DNA of 64,000 nucleotides from CAVUWL01 sp963700105 (GCA_963700105.1 CAVOWL010000004.1:558001-622000), one strand, 5' to 3'; counted from the stretch's first letter, positions 44,900 through 54,065 are shown. Notes: a model not told the origin generated them from the letters alone. Numbers and translations are program-made.

Positions 44900-45598
44900 A
44901 TGCCTAAGAGCACCGAGATCGATAAGCCCGACGCGCCCCCGACAAACAGCGCGATCGCCCGGGTGGTCAAAGACCCCGTCTCACGGCGCAAGTTCATCGC
45001 CTTGACCGGCGGCTCCACAGCCCTAGCCGCCTTCCTTGCCGCCTGCGGGAGCAGCAGCTCGACCACGACCACCACCTCGACCGCCACCACTTCGGCTGCA
45101 AAGGACGAAACCGCCCAGTTCGGCATGGGGGACGTCGGCATCCTCAACTACGCCCTCACCCTCGAGTATCTAGAGACCGCCTTCTATACCGACGTGATCA
45201 AAAGCAATCTGTTCAAGGGTGCCGAACTGGAAACAATCAAGAAGTTCGGTAGCGAGGAGGCTGAACACGTGGCCGCCCTGACGGCCTTCGTGAAGAAACT
45301 CGGCGGTAAGCCTGCCGTAAAGCCGAAGACGGAATTCCCATTAAAGAGCGCCAAGTCAGTTCTTGAACTTGCCGGCACGGTCGAGAATCTAGGCGCCGCT
45401 GCCTACCTCGGCCAAGCGCCAAATATCCAGAGCCCCGCGGTCCTCGCCGCGGCGCTCTCGATCCACAGCGTCGAGGGCCGACATGCATCGACCCTCAACA
45501 CCGTGCTCGGTAAGTCGATCACCCCAGATGGGCCCTTCGCCGTGCCGGCGAAGGTGAGCACGGTCCTCAAGTCGGTTGAACCCTTCATCGTCAGCTGA
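44900..45598 (+). CDS. exported ferritin-like lipoprotein 2 (Tat-type signal)
   Basis: 232 residues from ATG 44900 (AGGAGGAAAA ahead); the frame is open to 44705. The start carries SRRKFIALTGGSTALAAF then LAAC, that is a twin-Arg signal with a lipobox Cys, so it is exported folded through Tat and anchored. A Ser/Thr linker precedes the ferritin-like domain: VGILNYALTLEYLETAFY, FGSEEAEHVAALTAFVKKLGG, GTVENLGAAAYLGQAP, HSVEGRHASTLN. It keeps the EYLE, EAEH, ENLG and EGRH residues. Export in folded form fits a protein loading metal in the cytoplasm. Confidence 0.87.
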   Translation: MPKSTEIDKPDAPPTNSAIARVVKDPVSRRKFIALTGGSTALAAFLAACGSSSSTTTTTSTATTSAAKDETAQFGMGDVGILNYALTLEYLETAFYTDVIKSNLFKGAELETIKKFGSEEAEHVAALTAFVKKLGGKPAVKPKTEFPLKSAKSVLELAGTVENLGAAAYLGQAPNIQSPAVLAAALSIHSVEGRHASTLNTVLGKSITPDGPFAVPAKVSTVLKSVEPFIVS

Positions 45599-45627
45599 TC
45601 GCGGCGAGCAAACAAAAGGAGAACGAA

Positions 45628-46266
45628 ATGAACAACGAAGAACTGACCAACCCAGAGCTTGCCGAGGTCGTGGTCGTCGAGGACAGCAAAGATTTCTCGC
45701 GCAGCGAGGTGATCCTCAAGGGCGCTCTCGCCGCCGGCGCCGTCTACGGCACCGCGATGGTTGGTCCCTTCGTCGCGCAGGCACTAGCGATGTCGGGAAA
45801 CTCAGACGTGGAAATCCTCAACTTCGCCCTCACCCTGGAGTACCTTGAGTCGACGTTCTATAAGGAAGCCAAAACCAGGGCGAAGGCAAGTGGCGAACTG
45901 AAGAGCCTGATCACGATGCTGGCCGAAGATGAGCAAAGCCACGTCGAAGCGCTCACCGCGACGATCAAAAAGCTCGGCGGCAAGCCGGTCGCGGAGCCGA
46001 AGTTCAACTTCCCCTACTCCAACACCGCTGGTTTCCTCAAACTGGCAGAAACCTTTGAGGACACCGGGGTCAGCGCCTACAACGGCGCGGCGCCCTCGAT
46101 CACCGAAAAAGCCGTGCTTGCCGCGGCCGGTTCAATCGTCCAAATCGAGGCCCGCCACGCGGCGGCGATCCGGCTGCAGAATAAGAAAGAACCGGCGCCG
46201 GTCGCCTTTGACCCCTCGCTCAAAGAAGCCCAGGTGTTGACAGCCGTGAAACCGTTTATCGAATAG
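45628..46266 (+). CDS. exported ferritin-like protein 3
   Basis: 212 residues with AAGGAGA before ATG, 29 bases after paralog 2. After SEVILKGALAAGAVYGTAMVG (a hydrophobic, possibly signal or anchor segment) the ferritin-like domain reads VEILNFALTLEYLESTFY, AEDEQSHVEALTATIKKLGG, FEDTGVSAYNGAAPS, VQIEARHAAAIR. The ligand set EYLE, EQSH, FEDTG and EARH matches the other two. It ends 30 bases before the sigma factor, so it is probably in the same transcript. Confidence 0.85.
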   Translation: MNNEELTNPELAEVVVVEDSKDFSRSEVILKGALAAGAVYGTAMVGPFVAQALAMSGNSDVEILNFALTLEYLESTFYKEAKTRAKASGELKSLITMLAEDEQSHVEALTATIKKLGGKPVAEPKFNFPYSNTAGFLKLAETFEDTGVSAYNGAAPSITEKAVLAAAGSIVQIEARHAAAIRLQNKKEPAPVAFDPSLKEAQVLTAVKPFIE

Positions 46267-46296
46267 ATGCGCGGGAACTAGCAGAGGAATTTAGTC

Positions 46297-46875
46297 ATGG
46301 TCATAAAAGGGAAGGCCGAGCGACTGGCCGATGAGGAGTTGATGCCGCTGATCGGTGAAAAAGATCCCGAGGCCTTCGAAGTCTTCTATGACCGCCATGG
46401 AGGTGCCGCCTACTCCCTTGCCTACAGAATCGTTGGCGAGCGCTCGGCCGCCGAGGACGTTACGCAGGAGGCCTTTATCTCGATCTGGCGTAGTGGCACT
46501 CGCTATGACTACTCCCGGGGAAGCGTACGGTCCTGGATGCTCTCGATCGTGCGCAACCGAGCGATCGACGCACTGCGCAGCAAGGCCGGGCGGGCTCCGA
46601 AGCTCGACTTTGACGACGAGGCACTGCTCGAGGAGCGCACCTCGGGGGACCTGACCGACCAAGAGGCGATACAGCGTGAGACCACGCATGAACTACGAGG
46701 GGCCCTCGAGCAGCTTCCAGGCGAGCAATCCAAGGTGATCGAGCTCGCCTATTTCGGCGGCTTCAGCCACTCTGAGATCTCCAGGATGCTGGGGGTACCC
46801 ATGGGCACTGTCAAGGGTCGGATGCGGCTCGGCTTGGAAAAGATTCGCGGAGAGCTGGCGGGAGGCTTGACATGA
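46297..46875 (+). CDS. ECF RNA polymerase sigma factor (SigK-like)
   Basis: 192 residues. Region 2 (EVFYDRHGGAAYSLAYRIVG, AAEDVTQEAFISIWRSGTRY, SWMLSIVRNRAIDALRSK) and region 4 (ALEQLPGEQSKVIELAYFGG, FSHSEISRMLGVPMGTVKGR, MRLGLEKIRG) are complete. The EDVTQEAF core and short linker are ECF-type, near SigK/SigL. The ATG is preceded by AGAGGAA. ATGA overlap with the next gene, an anti-sigma factor, means stoichiometric synthesis. Confidence 0.93.
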   Translation: MVIKGKAERLADEELMPLIGEKDPEAFEVFYDRHGGAAYSLAYRIVGERSAAEDVTQEAFISIWRSGTRYDYSRGSVRSWMLSIVRNRAIDALRSKAGRAPKLDFDDEALLEERTSGDLTDQEAIQRETTHELRGALEQLPGEQSKVIELAYFGGFSHSEISRMLGVPMGTVKGRMRLGLEKIRGELAGGLT

Positions 46876-47600
46876 ACAATCTCGACCACGAGCGCTGGCG
46901 CGACGATTTAGCCAGCTACCTCCTGGGCGCCTTGGAACCTGGGGAGGCAGCAGACTTCGAACGCCACCTCGCAGGCTGTGAGCAGTGCCGCACCGAGATC
47001 AGCTGGCTTCGTCCGGCGATCCAGGTATTACCCGAAGGCGTGACGCGCTCTGTGCCAGCGCCGGAGTTGCGCGAGCGGGTGATCGCCGAAGCCCGCTCCG
47101 ATATTGAACCCTCGGCCAAGGTGGAGAGGTCTGCGAGCGGGCCGCCACGCCGATTCTTCGGTCTGGGACGCTTGTCGGGTTCCGGTGCAAGGCGCCTCAG
47201 CATGCGCCCGATTGCTGGCCTCAGCGCGGCTGCCCTTCTTATCGCAGTGCTCGCCGGCTACACGATCCAAAATGACTCCGGAGCTGGGGGGACCAGCACC
47301 ATCGTTTCCGGGCATTCTCCAGGAATTACAGCCGAAGTGGTGCAAAAGGGAAATACCGGAACACTTCACTTGACAGACCTTCGCCAACTTCCCAGCGGCA
47401 AGATCCTGCAGGCCTGGGTGCAGCGTGGGCGCAGGGTCGTCTCCACCCAATCTCTCTTTGCCCCGGACCTAAGCGGTCATGCGACTGCGGCGATCCCCGA
47501 TATGCAAGGAGTGAACACGGTGATGGTGACGGTTGAGCCCAAGGGGGGCAGCCCTCAGCCGACCTCGGCGCCGATTGTAAGTGTTGCGGTACCCCAGTAG
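46872..47600 (+). CDS. zinc-finger anti-sigma factor (RskA-like)
   Basis: 242 residues. The N-terminal anti-sigma domain has HLAGCEQC (His32, Cys36, Cys39), the HxxxCxxC zinc motif of redox/envelope-sensing anti-sigmas. One membrane helix (LSAAALLIAVLAGYTI, about 114-132) is followed by an external RskA-type domain (LRQLPSGKILQAWVQRGRRV, SVAVPQ end). It should hold the ECF factor at the membrane until proteolysis or another signal releases it. Its start overlaps the sigma gene. Confidence 0.92.
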   Translation: MNNLDHERWRDDLASYLLGALEPGEAADFERHLAGCEQCRTEISWLRPAIQVLPEGVTRSVPAPELRERVIAEARSDIEPSAKVERSASGPPRRFFGLGRLSGSGARRLSMRPIAGLSAAALLIAVLAGYTIQNDSGAGGTSTIVSGHSPGITAEVVQKGNTGTLHLTDLRQLPSGKILQAWVQRGRRVVSTQSLFAPDLSGHATAAIPDMQGVNTVMVTVEPKGGSPQPTSAPIVSVAVPQ

Positions 47601-48152
47601 GTTGTCGAGTCTGTTTCTCGCGCTCGCTTGAAGGACAACATGTTGCTTGTTATTCGCGGGGCATCCGAGCACGAATCCTCCCCTCCAGGGATAAAATGTT
47701 GCCGGCTCGTCTGAAGCTAAGAATGAAAGTGTTATTGAGGGAGGGGCGAGACATGGATGAACGCTGCCGGTTGCCTGCAAAGTCCCCGTCTCAGGGCAGT
47801 CGCGCCGCTAAGCAGGCCGAGCGACCCCCAGATTTCCGCCCAACTGACTTTAAGAGCGGATTCAAACTGTTCTATTCCAGCATAAGGGCCTCGCATCACT
47901 CGTTCTGCAGAGCCGACTCTTCGCCTGCGGCGGGCTCCGGGCCGAAGTTGGCACAAGTTGAAGCACGACGGCAAATTCTGGCAACATCAAGCCAGTGGAG
48001 GTCGGTGGCGATTTTCCGAAGCGAGGAACTCTGTAGCCAGTACCCAGTCGGCTAGGCACACAAGAGCCGGCGACGTCCCATTGGCCCCCGGAAGCTTGGG
48101 CGTCGCAATCAAGCACCGTACCCGATGATGCGGGCTCCCGGACTGGCGGAAG
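47601..48152. other. 552-base intergenic stretch
   Basis: Open frames here are short and not protein-like; no tRNA or strong hairpin seen. Confidence 0.5.
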
Positions 48153-48542
48153 TCAGGTCGATTCAACCACCAATAGCGAGTGACCACCGAGATCGCGGAA
48201 CCAAAACATCGGGGGAACGGGGGGGCCCATGCGCGACACCTCCGAGTCGACGTCGATACCTTTTGCTTTAAAGTCGGCGTGCGTCGCCTCAATGTCATCT
48301 GTCGCAAGTGTGATGCCCGTCTGCATCGCTTCCGCGTCTTTCCCGGGCGGTGGGGGCGCCAGCGCAATCCCCGTGGTGCCCTGCGGCGGGTAGACCTCCA
48401 CCCAGCGGTATTTCCCCCCGAACGGAATGTCGGTGCGCTTCTCGAAGCCGATCGATTCATAGAACTCGATCGCGCCATCTTGGTCGATGGTTGGGATCAC
48501 AACGAGGCTGATCTCCCTGATCCCGGCTGTCTTTGCGGTCAT
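48153..48542 (-). CDS. VOC family (glyoxalase/bleomycin-resistance fold) protein
   Basis: 129 residues, one complete VOC unit of two beta-alpha-beta-beta-beta modules: SLVVIPTIDQDGAIEFYESIG, RWVEVYPPQGTTGIALAPPP (in part), TLATDDIEATHADFKAKG and MFWFRDLGGHSLLVVES. A likely metal-binding Glu is in WVEVYPP, and a His in GGHSLLV. AAGGAGG lies about 6 bases before ATG. Substrate unknown. Confidence 0.88.
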   Translation of the reverse strand: MTAKTAGIREISLVVIPTIDQDGAIEFYESIGFEKRTDIPFGGKYRWVEVYPPQGTTGIALAPPPPGKDAEAMQTGITLATDDIEATHADFKAKGIDVDSEVSRMGPPVPPMFWFRDLGGHSLLVVEST

Positions 48543-49031
48543 TGATGGCCTCCTTACTTCGAATTGTGGTCGTGCTGGATAAAGACTCGCCTAGACTCGA
48601 AAACTAATCGATGCCCGCTCCTCGAACGTGCCCTGTTTACTTCAAGGAAGTCTCACTTCCGTGTGCACCCCGTGGGTGTCATGATTTCGGCATTAGGCTT
48701 TGCGGGCGCGACACGGCCCACTTTGATTCTAGTGGCGATGCGCTAATGATCAACTGCCTCCTAAAAGGCGTGCACAGCCCCCAGCGAGGCGATTTGAGCA
48801 GTAGGCTATCGGTCGCGCGAGCCGCCCCGCTCCGCCCGCTCGACGATGATTCCCTTGGCCCTCCGTGGCGCCCCAGCTCGCCGAGGAGCTCAGCGCGGCG
48901 CAGCGGCCGCGCTGCGATCAGGCGATGTGTTGGCTGCGGCTCTTAACCTCCATTTTTTGGTATATGAAGTATGGACGCGATCTGTAACAGTCCCCCCTCT
49001 CGCCCTTCCGTCCCCTCCAGATTGGCCACCT
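48543..49031. other. 489-base intergenic stretch
   Basis: Upstream of both the VOC gene and the secreted protein. The frame of the secreted protein stays open into this stretch, but no protein-like sequence appears before about 49030. Confidence 0.4.
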
Positions 49032-49676
49032 TTGAGAAGATTCTTTCCTCACGTCCGCGCCAGCCTTCTCGCAGCTGCCACCCTGTCGGCCGGAATGGCC
49101 GCCACGCTCACTGTTCCGACGGCCGCCACGGCCGCGAGCCGTGCCGCGGGCCCAAGCTGTTCGACATTCATGTCGACGGGCACTGTCGAAGGGCTGAGCG
49201 GGGTAAGCTCCAAAGTGCTCGGAGTGGTCAAATACCCCTCCGCCAACGGCGTGCCGGACGGCCCGCGCAACCATGTCCCAGGCTCGATCTGCCAGTGGGT
49301 GCGCAGCACGGAATCGAACGGGGGGCTCAACAACACCGGCCAGATCCTCGTCGGCTACGGCTTGACAGCCAAGGACTGGACGCAGCTCGTCTCCTATTAC
49401 AAACGGGGTGCCGGAGGCGGCTATCCGATCGGGGAGCCAAACAACCCAACCTACAGCCCGCTGCAGCTCGGCCACGGTAGCAAGGCGTTCCTGATCACCG
49501 CCCCCCTCGGTTCTGGGGCAGAAGAATCCCCAGACTTTCCGTCCTTTCTCTACGCGGTCACCGTCATGACCAGGCGCCACAACCTGGCTCAGGCCTGGTT
49601 CTATCCGGGAACTGCCGCAAAGACTCAAGCTTGGGTGGTCGAAAATATTCTCGTGAAGGACGCCCGCTTCTTCTAA
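49032..49676 (+). CDS. secreted protein of unknown function
   Basis: About 214 residues from TTG 49032; the frame is open to 48846 and the start is uncertain, with no good ribosome site. MRRFFPHVRASLLAAATLSAG and MAATLTVPTAATAAS form a signal peptide. The mature part has two Cys (CSTFMSTG and SICQWVRST) and a long, soluble, Gly-rich domain: GYGLTAKDWTQLVSYYKRG, LGHGSKAFLITAPLG, FLYAVTVMTRRHNLAQAWFY. Looks like one lipid- or ligand-binding type domain, but the family is not recognised. Followed 7 bases after the stop by a perfect stem-loop. Confidence 0.68.
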   Translation: MRRFFPHVRASLLAAATLSAGMAATLTVPTAATAASRAAGPSCSTFMSTGTVEGLSGVSSKVLGVVKYPSANGVPDGPRNHVPGSICQWVRSTESNGGLNNTGQILVGYGLTAKDWTQLVSYYKRGAGGGYPIGEPNNPTYSPLQLGHGSKAFLITAPLGSGAEESPDFPSFLYAVTVMTRRHNLAQAWFYPGTAAKTQAWVVENILVKDARFF

Positions 49677-49683
49677 TCCAGCC

Positions 49684-49717
49684 AAGGCCCGGACGGCCGT
49701 GGCGCCATCCGAGCCTT
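49684..49717. terminator. conserved stem-loop, copy 1
   Basis: AAGGCCCGGACGGC (49684-49697) pairs along 14 bases with GCCATCCGAGCCTT (49704-49717), with two G-U or A-C type exchanges depending on strand, around a 6-base loop. It lies 36 bases after the stop of the minus-strand KLGKNSVG gene and 7 bases after the plus-strand gene. A near-identical copy follows the second KLGKNSVG gene at 54066-54095. Confidence 0.7.
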
Positions 49718-49753
49718 GTCGCTGTCATCGCTTTAACGGACCGCATGTAGCCT

Positions 49754-50383
49754 TCAGCGAACCAGTGGCAACACGCAGTGATATTCCTTGGTATCGCTGG
49801 GGGCATCCTCGTTGATGACGCCTGCCGGAGAGACCGTGATCACGGTGTAAACGTTTTCGGCCGTGACGGTATTAATTTCATCGGTCCACTCATCGCCAGC
49901 GCTGAGCGTTGCCACCTTTGAGAAGGCAGCGAGGTCAGACGCCGAGGGAAGCGTTCCACCGAGGCCAGTACAGGCAGTGGCAGCGGCCGGTTGAGTGGCG
50001 GCTGGTCGCGGTGCGCTGTCCCAGCAGCTCCCCGCAAACAGCTGCGTGCCGCTCTTACATTCGGCGGTGTGGCCGTTGAGTGTCGTCGCGTTGGCGGCGT
50101 TGGCAGCTGTCTGGGCCGTAGTTGCGGATTGCGCAGTCGGAACCGTCCCGAGCGTTGAGGCATTCACCTGAGCACCGGTCAGCGAGCCATTGGCTATCTG
50201 GGTTCCCGTGATCGCTCCCTTCTTGATCTTCGCTGCCGTCACGGCTTGGTTCTTGATCTGCTTTGTGCCGACGCTGTTCTTGCCGAGCTTGCCTGCCGCG
50301 TAAGCGGCTCCGCCAAGCGCGATGAATAGAGCTATGCACGAGACGACGTTTGCGAACGTCAGTCTTCTTCTAATCGTTCTCAT
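49754..50383 (-). CDS. KLGKNSVG-type exported protein
   Basis: 209 residues. MRTIRRRLTFANVVSCIALF starts a signal or anchor (IALFIALGGAAYAAG), then KLGKNSVGTKQIKNQAVTAA and repeated short units (GAITGTQIANGSLTGAQV) predicted to form a beta-stack. The C-terminal domain has four Cys (AECKSGTQLFAGSCW, ACTGLGGT, YHCVLPLVR) and looks like a C-type-lectin or carbohydrate-binding-like module (LPSASDLAAFSK, GDEWTDEI), an assignment by pattern only. This N-terminal architecture is common in Solirubrobacterales. The stop is followed by a conserved stem-loop. Confidence 0.78.
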   Translation of the reverse strand: MRTIRRRLTFANVVSCIALFIALGGAAYAAGKLGKNSVGTKQIKNQAVTAAKIKKGAITGTQIANGSLTGAQVNASTLGTVPTAQSATTAQTAANAANATTLNGHTAECKSGTQLFAGSCWDSAPRPAATQPAAATACTGLGGTLPSASDLAAFSKVATLSAGDEWTDEINTVTAENVYTVITVSPAGVINEDAPSDTKEYHCVLPLVR

Positions 50384-50965
50384 GGGGACTCCGAGTCGTG
50401 TGGTTGACGAGCTGGGTCAGCCTACCCCGAGCTACAAGGTGCGCGGAAGGCCCCTAGTAGGACCGTTGAGAGGGCAACGCGACCATCGCCGGTTTCAACC
50501 TAAACGCCCTCCCACGGTCAATCCGCCTGATTTCTCATGCGGTCGAATTGGCGGACGATCCTCGTTCCCGGATCGCCCGCACCTCCTTCAAAAGCTCGGT
50601 ACCAACTGGAGAAGTCCAGCTCCCGTTCATAGTGCTCGCACTTGCTATCAATGTGGCGGTGGCCTCAGCCACACAAGACCCCGGGTGTCGCGGCTCTCAT
50701 GTTATTGCCCTTCGCCCTGATCATCACCGGCGCCAGGCACCGGCACAAATGATTGCCCCAAGAGGGACCCATCGTCGGGTACCACGGCCGTACCAGAATG
50801 GGTCTCGGAGACGAATCGGGGGCCGGATCCCCTCGCTTCCACCCGCCGATAGTCAGCGGGGCCGCCTCGCCGCTTGCTCGGCCTGGGCTCAGCAGGCCGA
50901 GCAGCGACTCCAAAGCCCACTTGGCCCCCACATTAAGCAGCGTCAACTTGCCAAGATCGACACCG
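50384..50965. other. 582-base intergenic stretch with a hairpin
   Basis: No supported gene. It holds the perfect hairpin GCTCGGCCTG/CAGGCCGAGC (50876-50902, 7-base loop), which would lie in the leader of the next gene or end a short upstream transcript. Confidence 0.45.
50876..50902 (+). repeat. perfect inverted repeat upstream of flippase-like gene
   Basis: Ten-base arms with loop GGCTCAG, 64 bases before the ATG of the next gene. No T tract. Confidence 0.55.
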
Positions 50966-52105
50966 ATGACTGAGAGACCAACGGTCACCGCCCCCGACCC
51001 CGAGACCCTCAAGCTCGAGGCCGAGCCGCTCCCTCGCGAATTCTCCGCTCCGCGGCAGAGGCGATCGCTCATTATTTTGACCGCGATTATCGCCGGAGTC
51101 ATTGCCGTGATCCTCCTGCTCCCAGGGCTGAGCTCCCTCCGACAAAGTTTTGCCGGCGCAAAGCCCATCTGGATAGGGCTCGGCGCCGTGCTGGAGCTTC
51201 TGTCCTGCGCGTCCTACGTCCTGATTTTCAGGGCCGTCTTCTGCAATCGGATGCATTGGCGAACGAGCGTCGAGATCGGCCTCTCCGAGCAAGCCGCGAA
51301 TTCGCTGCTGTCGGTCGGCGGCGCCGGCGGCCTCGCCCTCGGCGCCTGGATTCTGCGCCGTGGCGGAGTCCCAGGCGGCCAGATTGCGCGGAGGACCGTG
51401 GCCTTTTTCTTGTTGACGAGCCTCGCCAATGTGGGCTTCCTAACTCTCGGGGGGTTGGCGCTTGCGTGTGAACTGTTGTCGGGCCCATCGAATCCCCTCC
51501 TGGGCATCGTTCCCGCCATCGTCGGCATCGGGGCGATTGCGTTGGCGTTAACCGCGGGACCTGCGGCGCGTGCGCTTGCCGGACGTTCTAGGCACTCGAG
51601 GATTCAGGTGACCTTAGGTGCGATTGGTGACGGGGTCGCTGAGGCAGTTGGTCTGCTTCGCTCGCCGATGATGGCCAGCGGTTCAATCGGCTACATGCTG
51701 TTCGACGTCGCCGTACTCGGTGTCTGCTTTCCGGCCTTCGGGAATCCTCTGCCGCCCATTGATGTCTTGCTGCTCGCCTACATTATCGGGCAACTTGGGG
51801 GGCTCGTCCCGCTTCCCGGCGGCATCGGGGGTCTCGAATTAGGCCTGATCGGCTCACTTGTCCTCTACGGCGTAAATGCCACCGACGCTGCTGTCGCCGT
51901 TCTCGCCTACCGAGGCCTCGCTCTTGCAATTCCCGCGCTCATCGGCCTTCCGGCGCTGGCGAGCTTACGACGGCGGCTCCATAGCGAGGGAAACGACATC
52001 GCCGCCTGCGTGCCCGGGCAAGAAATCGAGGTGGTCGGGCGGGGGCGGGTCCAAGTGACAGCTGCGTTGCGGGCCAATCCTCCTGGTCCCGCCCAATTGG
52101 GGTAA
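50966..52105 (+). CDS. lysylphosphatidylglycerol synthase TM / flippase-like membrane protein
   Basis: 379 residues from ATG 50966; the frame is open to 50753 but only this start gives a short charged cytoplasmic N-terminus. About eight helices: LIILTAIIAGVIAVILLLPG, LEFLSCASYVLIF-like block, SVGGAGGLALGAWILRRGG, and YIIGQLGGLVPLPGGIGGLE, the last being the signature of the MprF N-terminal/AglD (UPF0104) family. These flip or modify polar lipids or glycolipids. A cytoplasmic tail of about 45 residues follows. Confidence 0.83.
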   Translation: MTERPTVTAPDPETLKLEAEPLPREFSAPRQRRSLIILTAIIAGVIAVILLLPGLSSLRQSFAGAKPIWIGLGAVLELLSCASYVLIFRAVFCNRMHWRTSVEIGLSEQAANSLLSVGGAGGLALGAWILRRGGVPGGQIARRTVAFFLLTSLANVGFLTLGGLALACELLSGPSNPLLGIVPAIVGIGAIALALTAGPAARALAGRSRHSRIQVTLGAIGDGVAEAVGLLRSPMMASGSIGYMLFDVAVLGVCFPAFGNPLPPIDVLLLAYIIGQLGGLVPLPGGIGGLELGLIGSLVLYGVNATDAAVAVLAYRGLALAIPALIGLPALASLRRRLHSEGNDIAACVPGQEIEVVGRGRVQVTAALRANPPGPAQLG

Positions 52106-52551
52106 TGCAAACTTGCTCTTCCTTGCTGTCCAACTTGATCAAGATAGTAGAAGACTCTGGCAGTGAGGAGGAAGATCGAACGCCAGGAGGTCGGCAGCGA
52201 CTTCTATTCCCCCGGCTACATCGAGAAATTGGATTCGCTGCGTCTAGCGCGGCGCCGGGCACTCATTCATGTCAACGGAGGTGGCGAAGGCTTCAAGTAC
52301 CGCCTGAAGCCCCTGCCGGCAGCCGAGGCGGAATCCCATCGAGACTGCCTCTCCGAGGCCACGGGATGCATCCCCATGGATCCTCCACCTTGCAATATTT
52401 TAAGTAATCCAAACGGGCCTCCAACCCATAGACGGGCCCCTCTATAAGGGTCTTTTGGCTTCTGGCCTCTACTGCTCGAACGGGCAGATCCGGCCCAAAA
52501 CTTTCGACAATCCAACGGCCTGGACTCCTCCAAACAACTAATATTGAGCCG
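52106..52551. other. 446-base stretch, doubtful ORF only
   Basis: A 94-codon plus-strand frame starts at GTG 52163 after GAAGACTCTGGCA; its first half (SDFYSPGYIEKLDSLRLARR) is protein-like but there is no homology I recognise. I do not call it. Confidence 0.35.
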
Positions 52552-53811
52552 GTGAGGGGAGCACTCGCGGTTGGACTCATTGGATTGATGGCCTTGCCCG
52601 CCACGGCGGCTGCGAGCACGCGCTACGCGGCGCCCGGGGGCGGTACCGTCCCCGGCTGTCCACAAACGACTCCCTGCTCGCTGGAATACGCAATAGTGGC
52701 GGCCAGCCCTAACGACGAAGTGATCGTCGGGCCCGGCACCTACAACGTGAGCAAAACGATCCTAGCCACGGTGCCGCTTGACACCCGGGGCGAATCGCCG
52801 AAACTCAAGCCGCGAATTGTTGGCACGAGCGGCACAACGCCGCTTGAAAGCTTTGAAAAGCAGACGATCAGCGATCTCGCCATTGAATCGACTGACGCGA
52901 GCTTTGGAACCCTCTTCGTCGTCGGCAATGGCAGCGTCTTCGATCACCTCGAACTAACCGCCGCCGGAAGCAACGCGGTGGCCCTGCGCCCAGGCAACAA
53001 CTTCACCCTGACCGACAGCTTGCTGGTAGCGAACGGATCCACTTCTGCGGCACTCTTCTTGCAGGGCACAGAAGTAGGCCAAGCACAGCTCCGTAACGAT
53101 ACGATCGTCGCCTCGGGAACGGAATCAATAGGCGTTGGCGTCTACGTCACGTTGCCGGCTACGACGGTGACGATCCACGCGACAAACGTGATCGCCGACG
53201 CGGCGACCGATGCCAACGCCGGCGGCACAGCGGGCTCAACCGGCTCCATCTCCTTCGATCATTCCAACCTCGACACCATGACCGGAGCGGTGAGCGCCAC
53301 CAATAGTCAGACCACACCCCCACTCTTCGTCAGCGCGGCAACCGGGAACTACCACGAGGCTTCCAACTCGCCGACGATCGACGCCGGGATCAACGACCCC
53401 GCAAACGGCGAAACCGACCTCGAAGGCAACCCGAGGTCGCTTCCGGGGAGCATTAGCTGCGGCGGCGGAAACCAAGCGGCGATCACCGACATCGGTGCCT
53501 ATGAGTTCATGCCAATCCCTCCACCCTGTCCGGCGCCGCGGCCACCGGACACCCAAATCACCAAAGCAAAGATCAGGGGAGCCAGGCAAACGGCCCGCTT
53601 CAGCTTCGTCGCAGTTGGGACCGCGACCGGCTTTCTATGTGAGCTAGAAAGGCCGAAGAGGAGTCCTCGGCGAACGGTCAGCTTCACCAGCTGCTCGTCG
53701 CCGAAACTCTACAAACACCTGAAACGGGGCCGATATATCTTCAAGGTCAAATCCATCGACGGCAACCTAGCTGACCCCACCCCGGCATTCCGGAAGTTCA
53801 GGGTCAAATAA
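52552..53811 (+). CDS. secreted choice-of-anchor Q / right-handed beta-helix protein
   Basis: 419 residues from GTG 52552. Signal peptide ALAVGLIGLMALPATAAA, then STRYAAPGGG and CPQTTPCSLEYAIVAASPND, typical of choice-of-anchor-Q domains. The body is a parallel beta-helix with short turns (ITVGPGTYNVS-like, VFDHLELTAAGSNAV, LTDSLLVANGS), followed by SPTIDAGINDPANGETDLEG and a closing GAYEF, the usual end of the anchor domain. A C-terminal Lys/Arg-rich module of about 90 residues (PPDTQITKAKI start) resembles FN3-like 'DTxxxxxP' tails. Confidence 0.83.
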   Translation: MRGALAVGLIGLMALPATAAASTRYAAPGGGTVPGCPQTTPCSLEYAIVAASPNDEVIVGPGTYNVSKTILATVPLDTRGESPKLKPRIVGTSGTTPLESFEKQTISDLAIESTDASFGTLFVVGNGSVFDHLELTAAGSNAVALRPGNNFTLTDSLLVANGSTSAALFLQGTEVGQAQLRNDTIVASGTESIGVGVYVTLPATTVTIHATNVIADAATDANAGGTAGSTGSISFDHSNLDTMTGAVSATNSQTTPPLFVSAATGNYHEASNSPTIDAGINDPANGETDLEGNPRSLPGSISCGGGNQAAITDIGAYEFMPIPPPCPAPRPPDTQITKAKIRGARQTARFSFVAVGTATGFLCELERPKRSPRRTVSFTSCSSPKLYKHLKRGRYIFKVKSIDGNLADPTPAFRKFRVK

Positions 53812-53836
53812 CCAGGACCGAGAAACCTCTGCGAAG

Positions 53837-53998
53837 TCACCGGAAAGGCGTCTGCGCAAAGCTGCCTGTGAGCGGGCTGTCGACAGTGAAGGGCGCTGCC
53901 TGTGCGCTTCCGGGCGCGGCGAACATGAAGGCACCGACTGCGGTGGCCGGGTAAGCGAAGCGGACAGAGGCATGGGAAATCTTGGACAAGATGTTCAT
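53837..53998 (-). CDS. small exported peptide, unassigned
   Basis: 53 residues from ATG 53998: MNILSKISHASVRFAYPATA, then VGAFMFAAPGSAQA, a signal peptide with an AQA cleavage site, leaving about 20 residues (APFTVDSPLTGSFAQTPFR). The frame is open upstream but this ATG starts the signal. It may be a tiny secreted peptide or the intact signal of a truncated gene. It lies 68 bases beyond a conserved stem-loop. Confidence 0.4.
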   Translation of the reverse strand: MNILSKISHASVRFAYPATAVGAFMFAAPGSAQAAPFTVDSPLTGSFAQTPFR

Positions 53999-54065
53999 GG
54001 CGCGAGGGAGTAGCCGAGCATCCGCCTCGCCGGGAAGCCGGATAGAACAGCCGCTTAGATGGCGA

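Noticed and set aside
52163..52447. 94-codon plus-strand frame from GTG 52163
   Set aside because: First half looks protein-like, second half does not; no homology or ribosome site. Left as doubtful.
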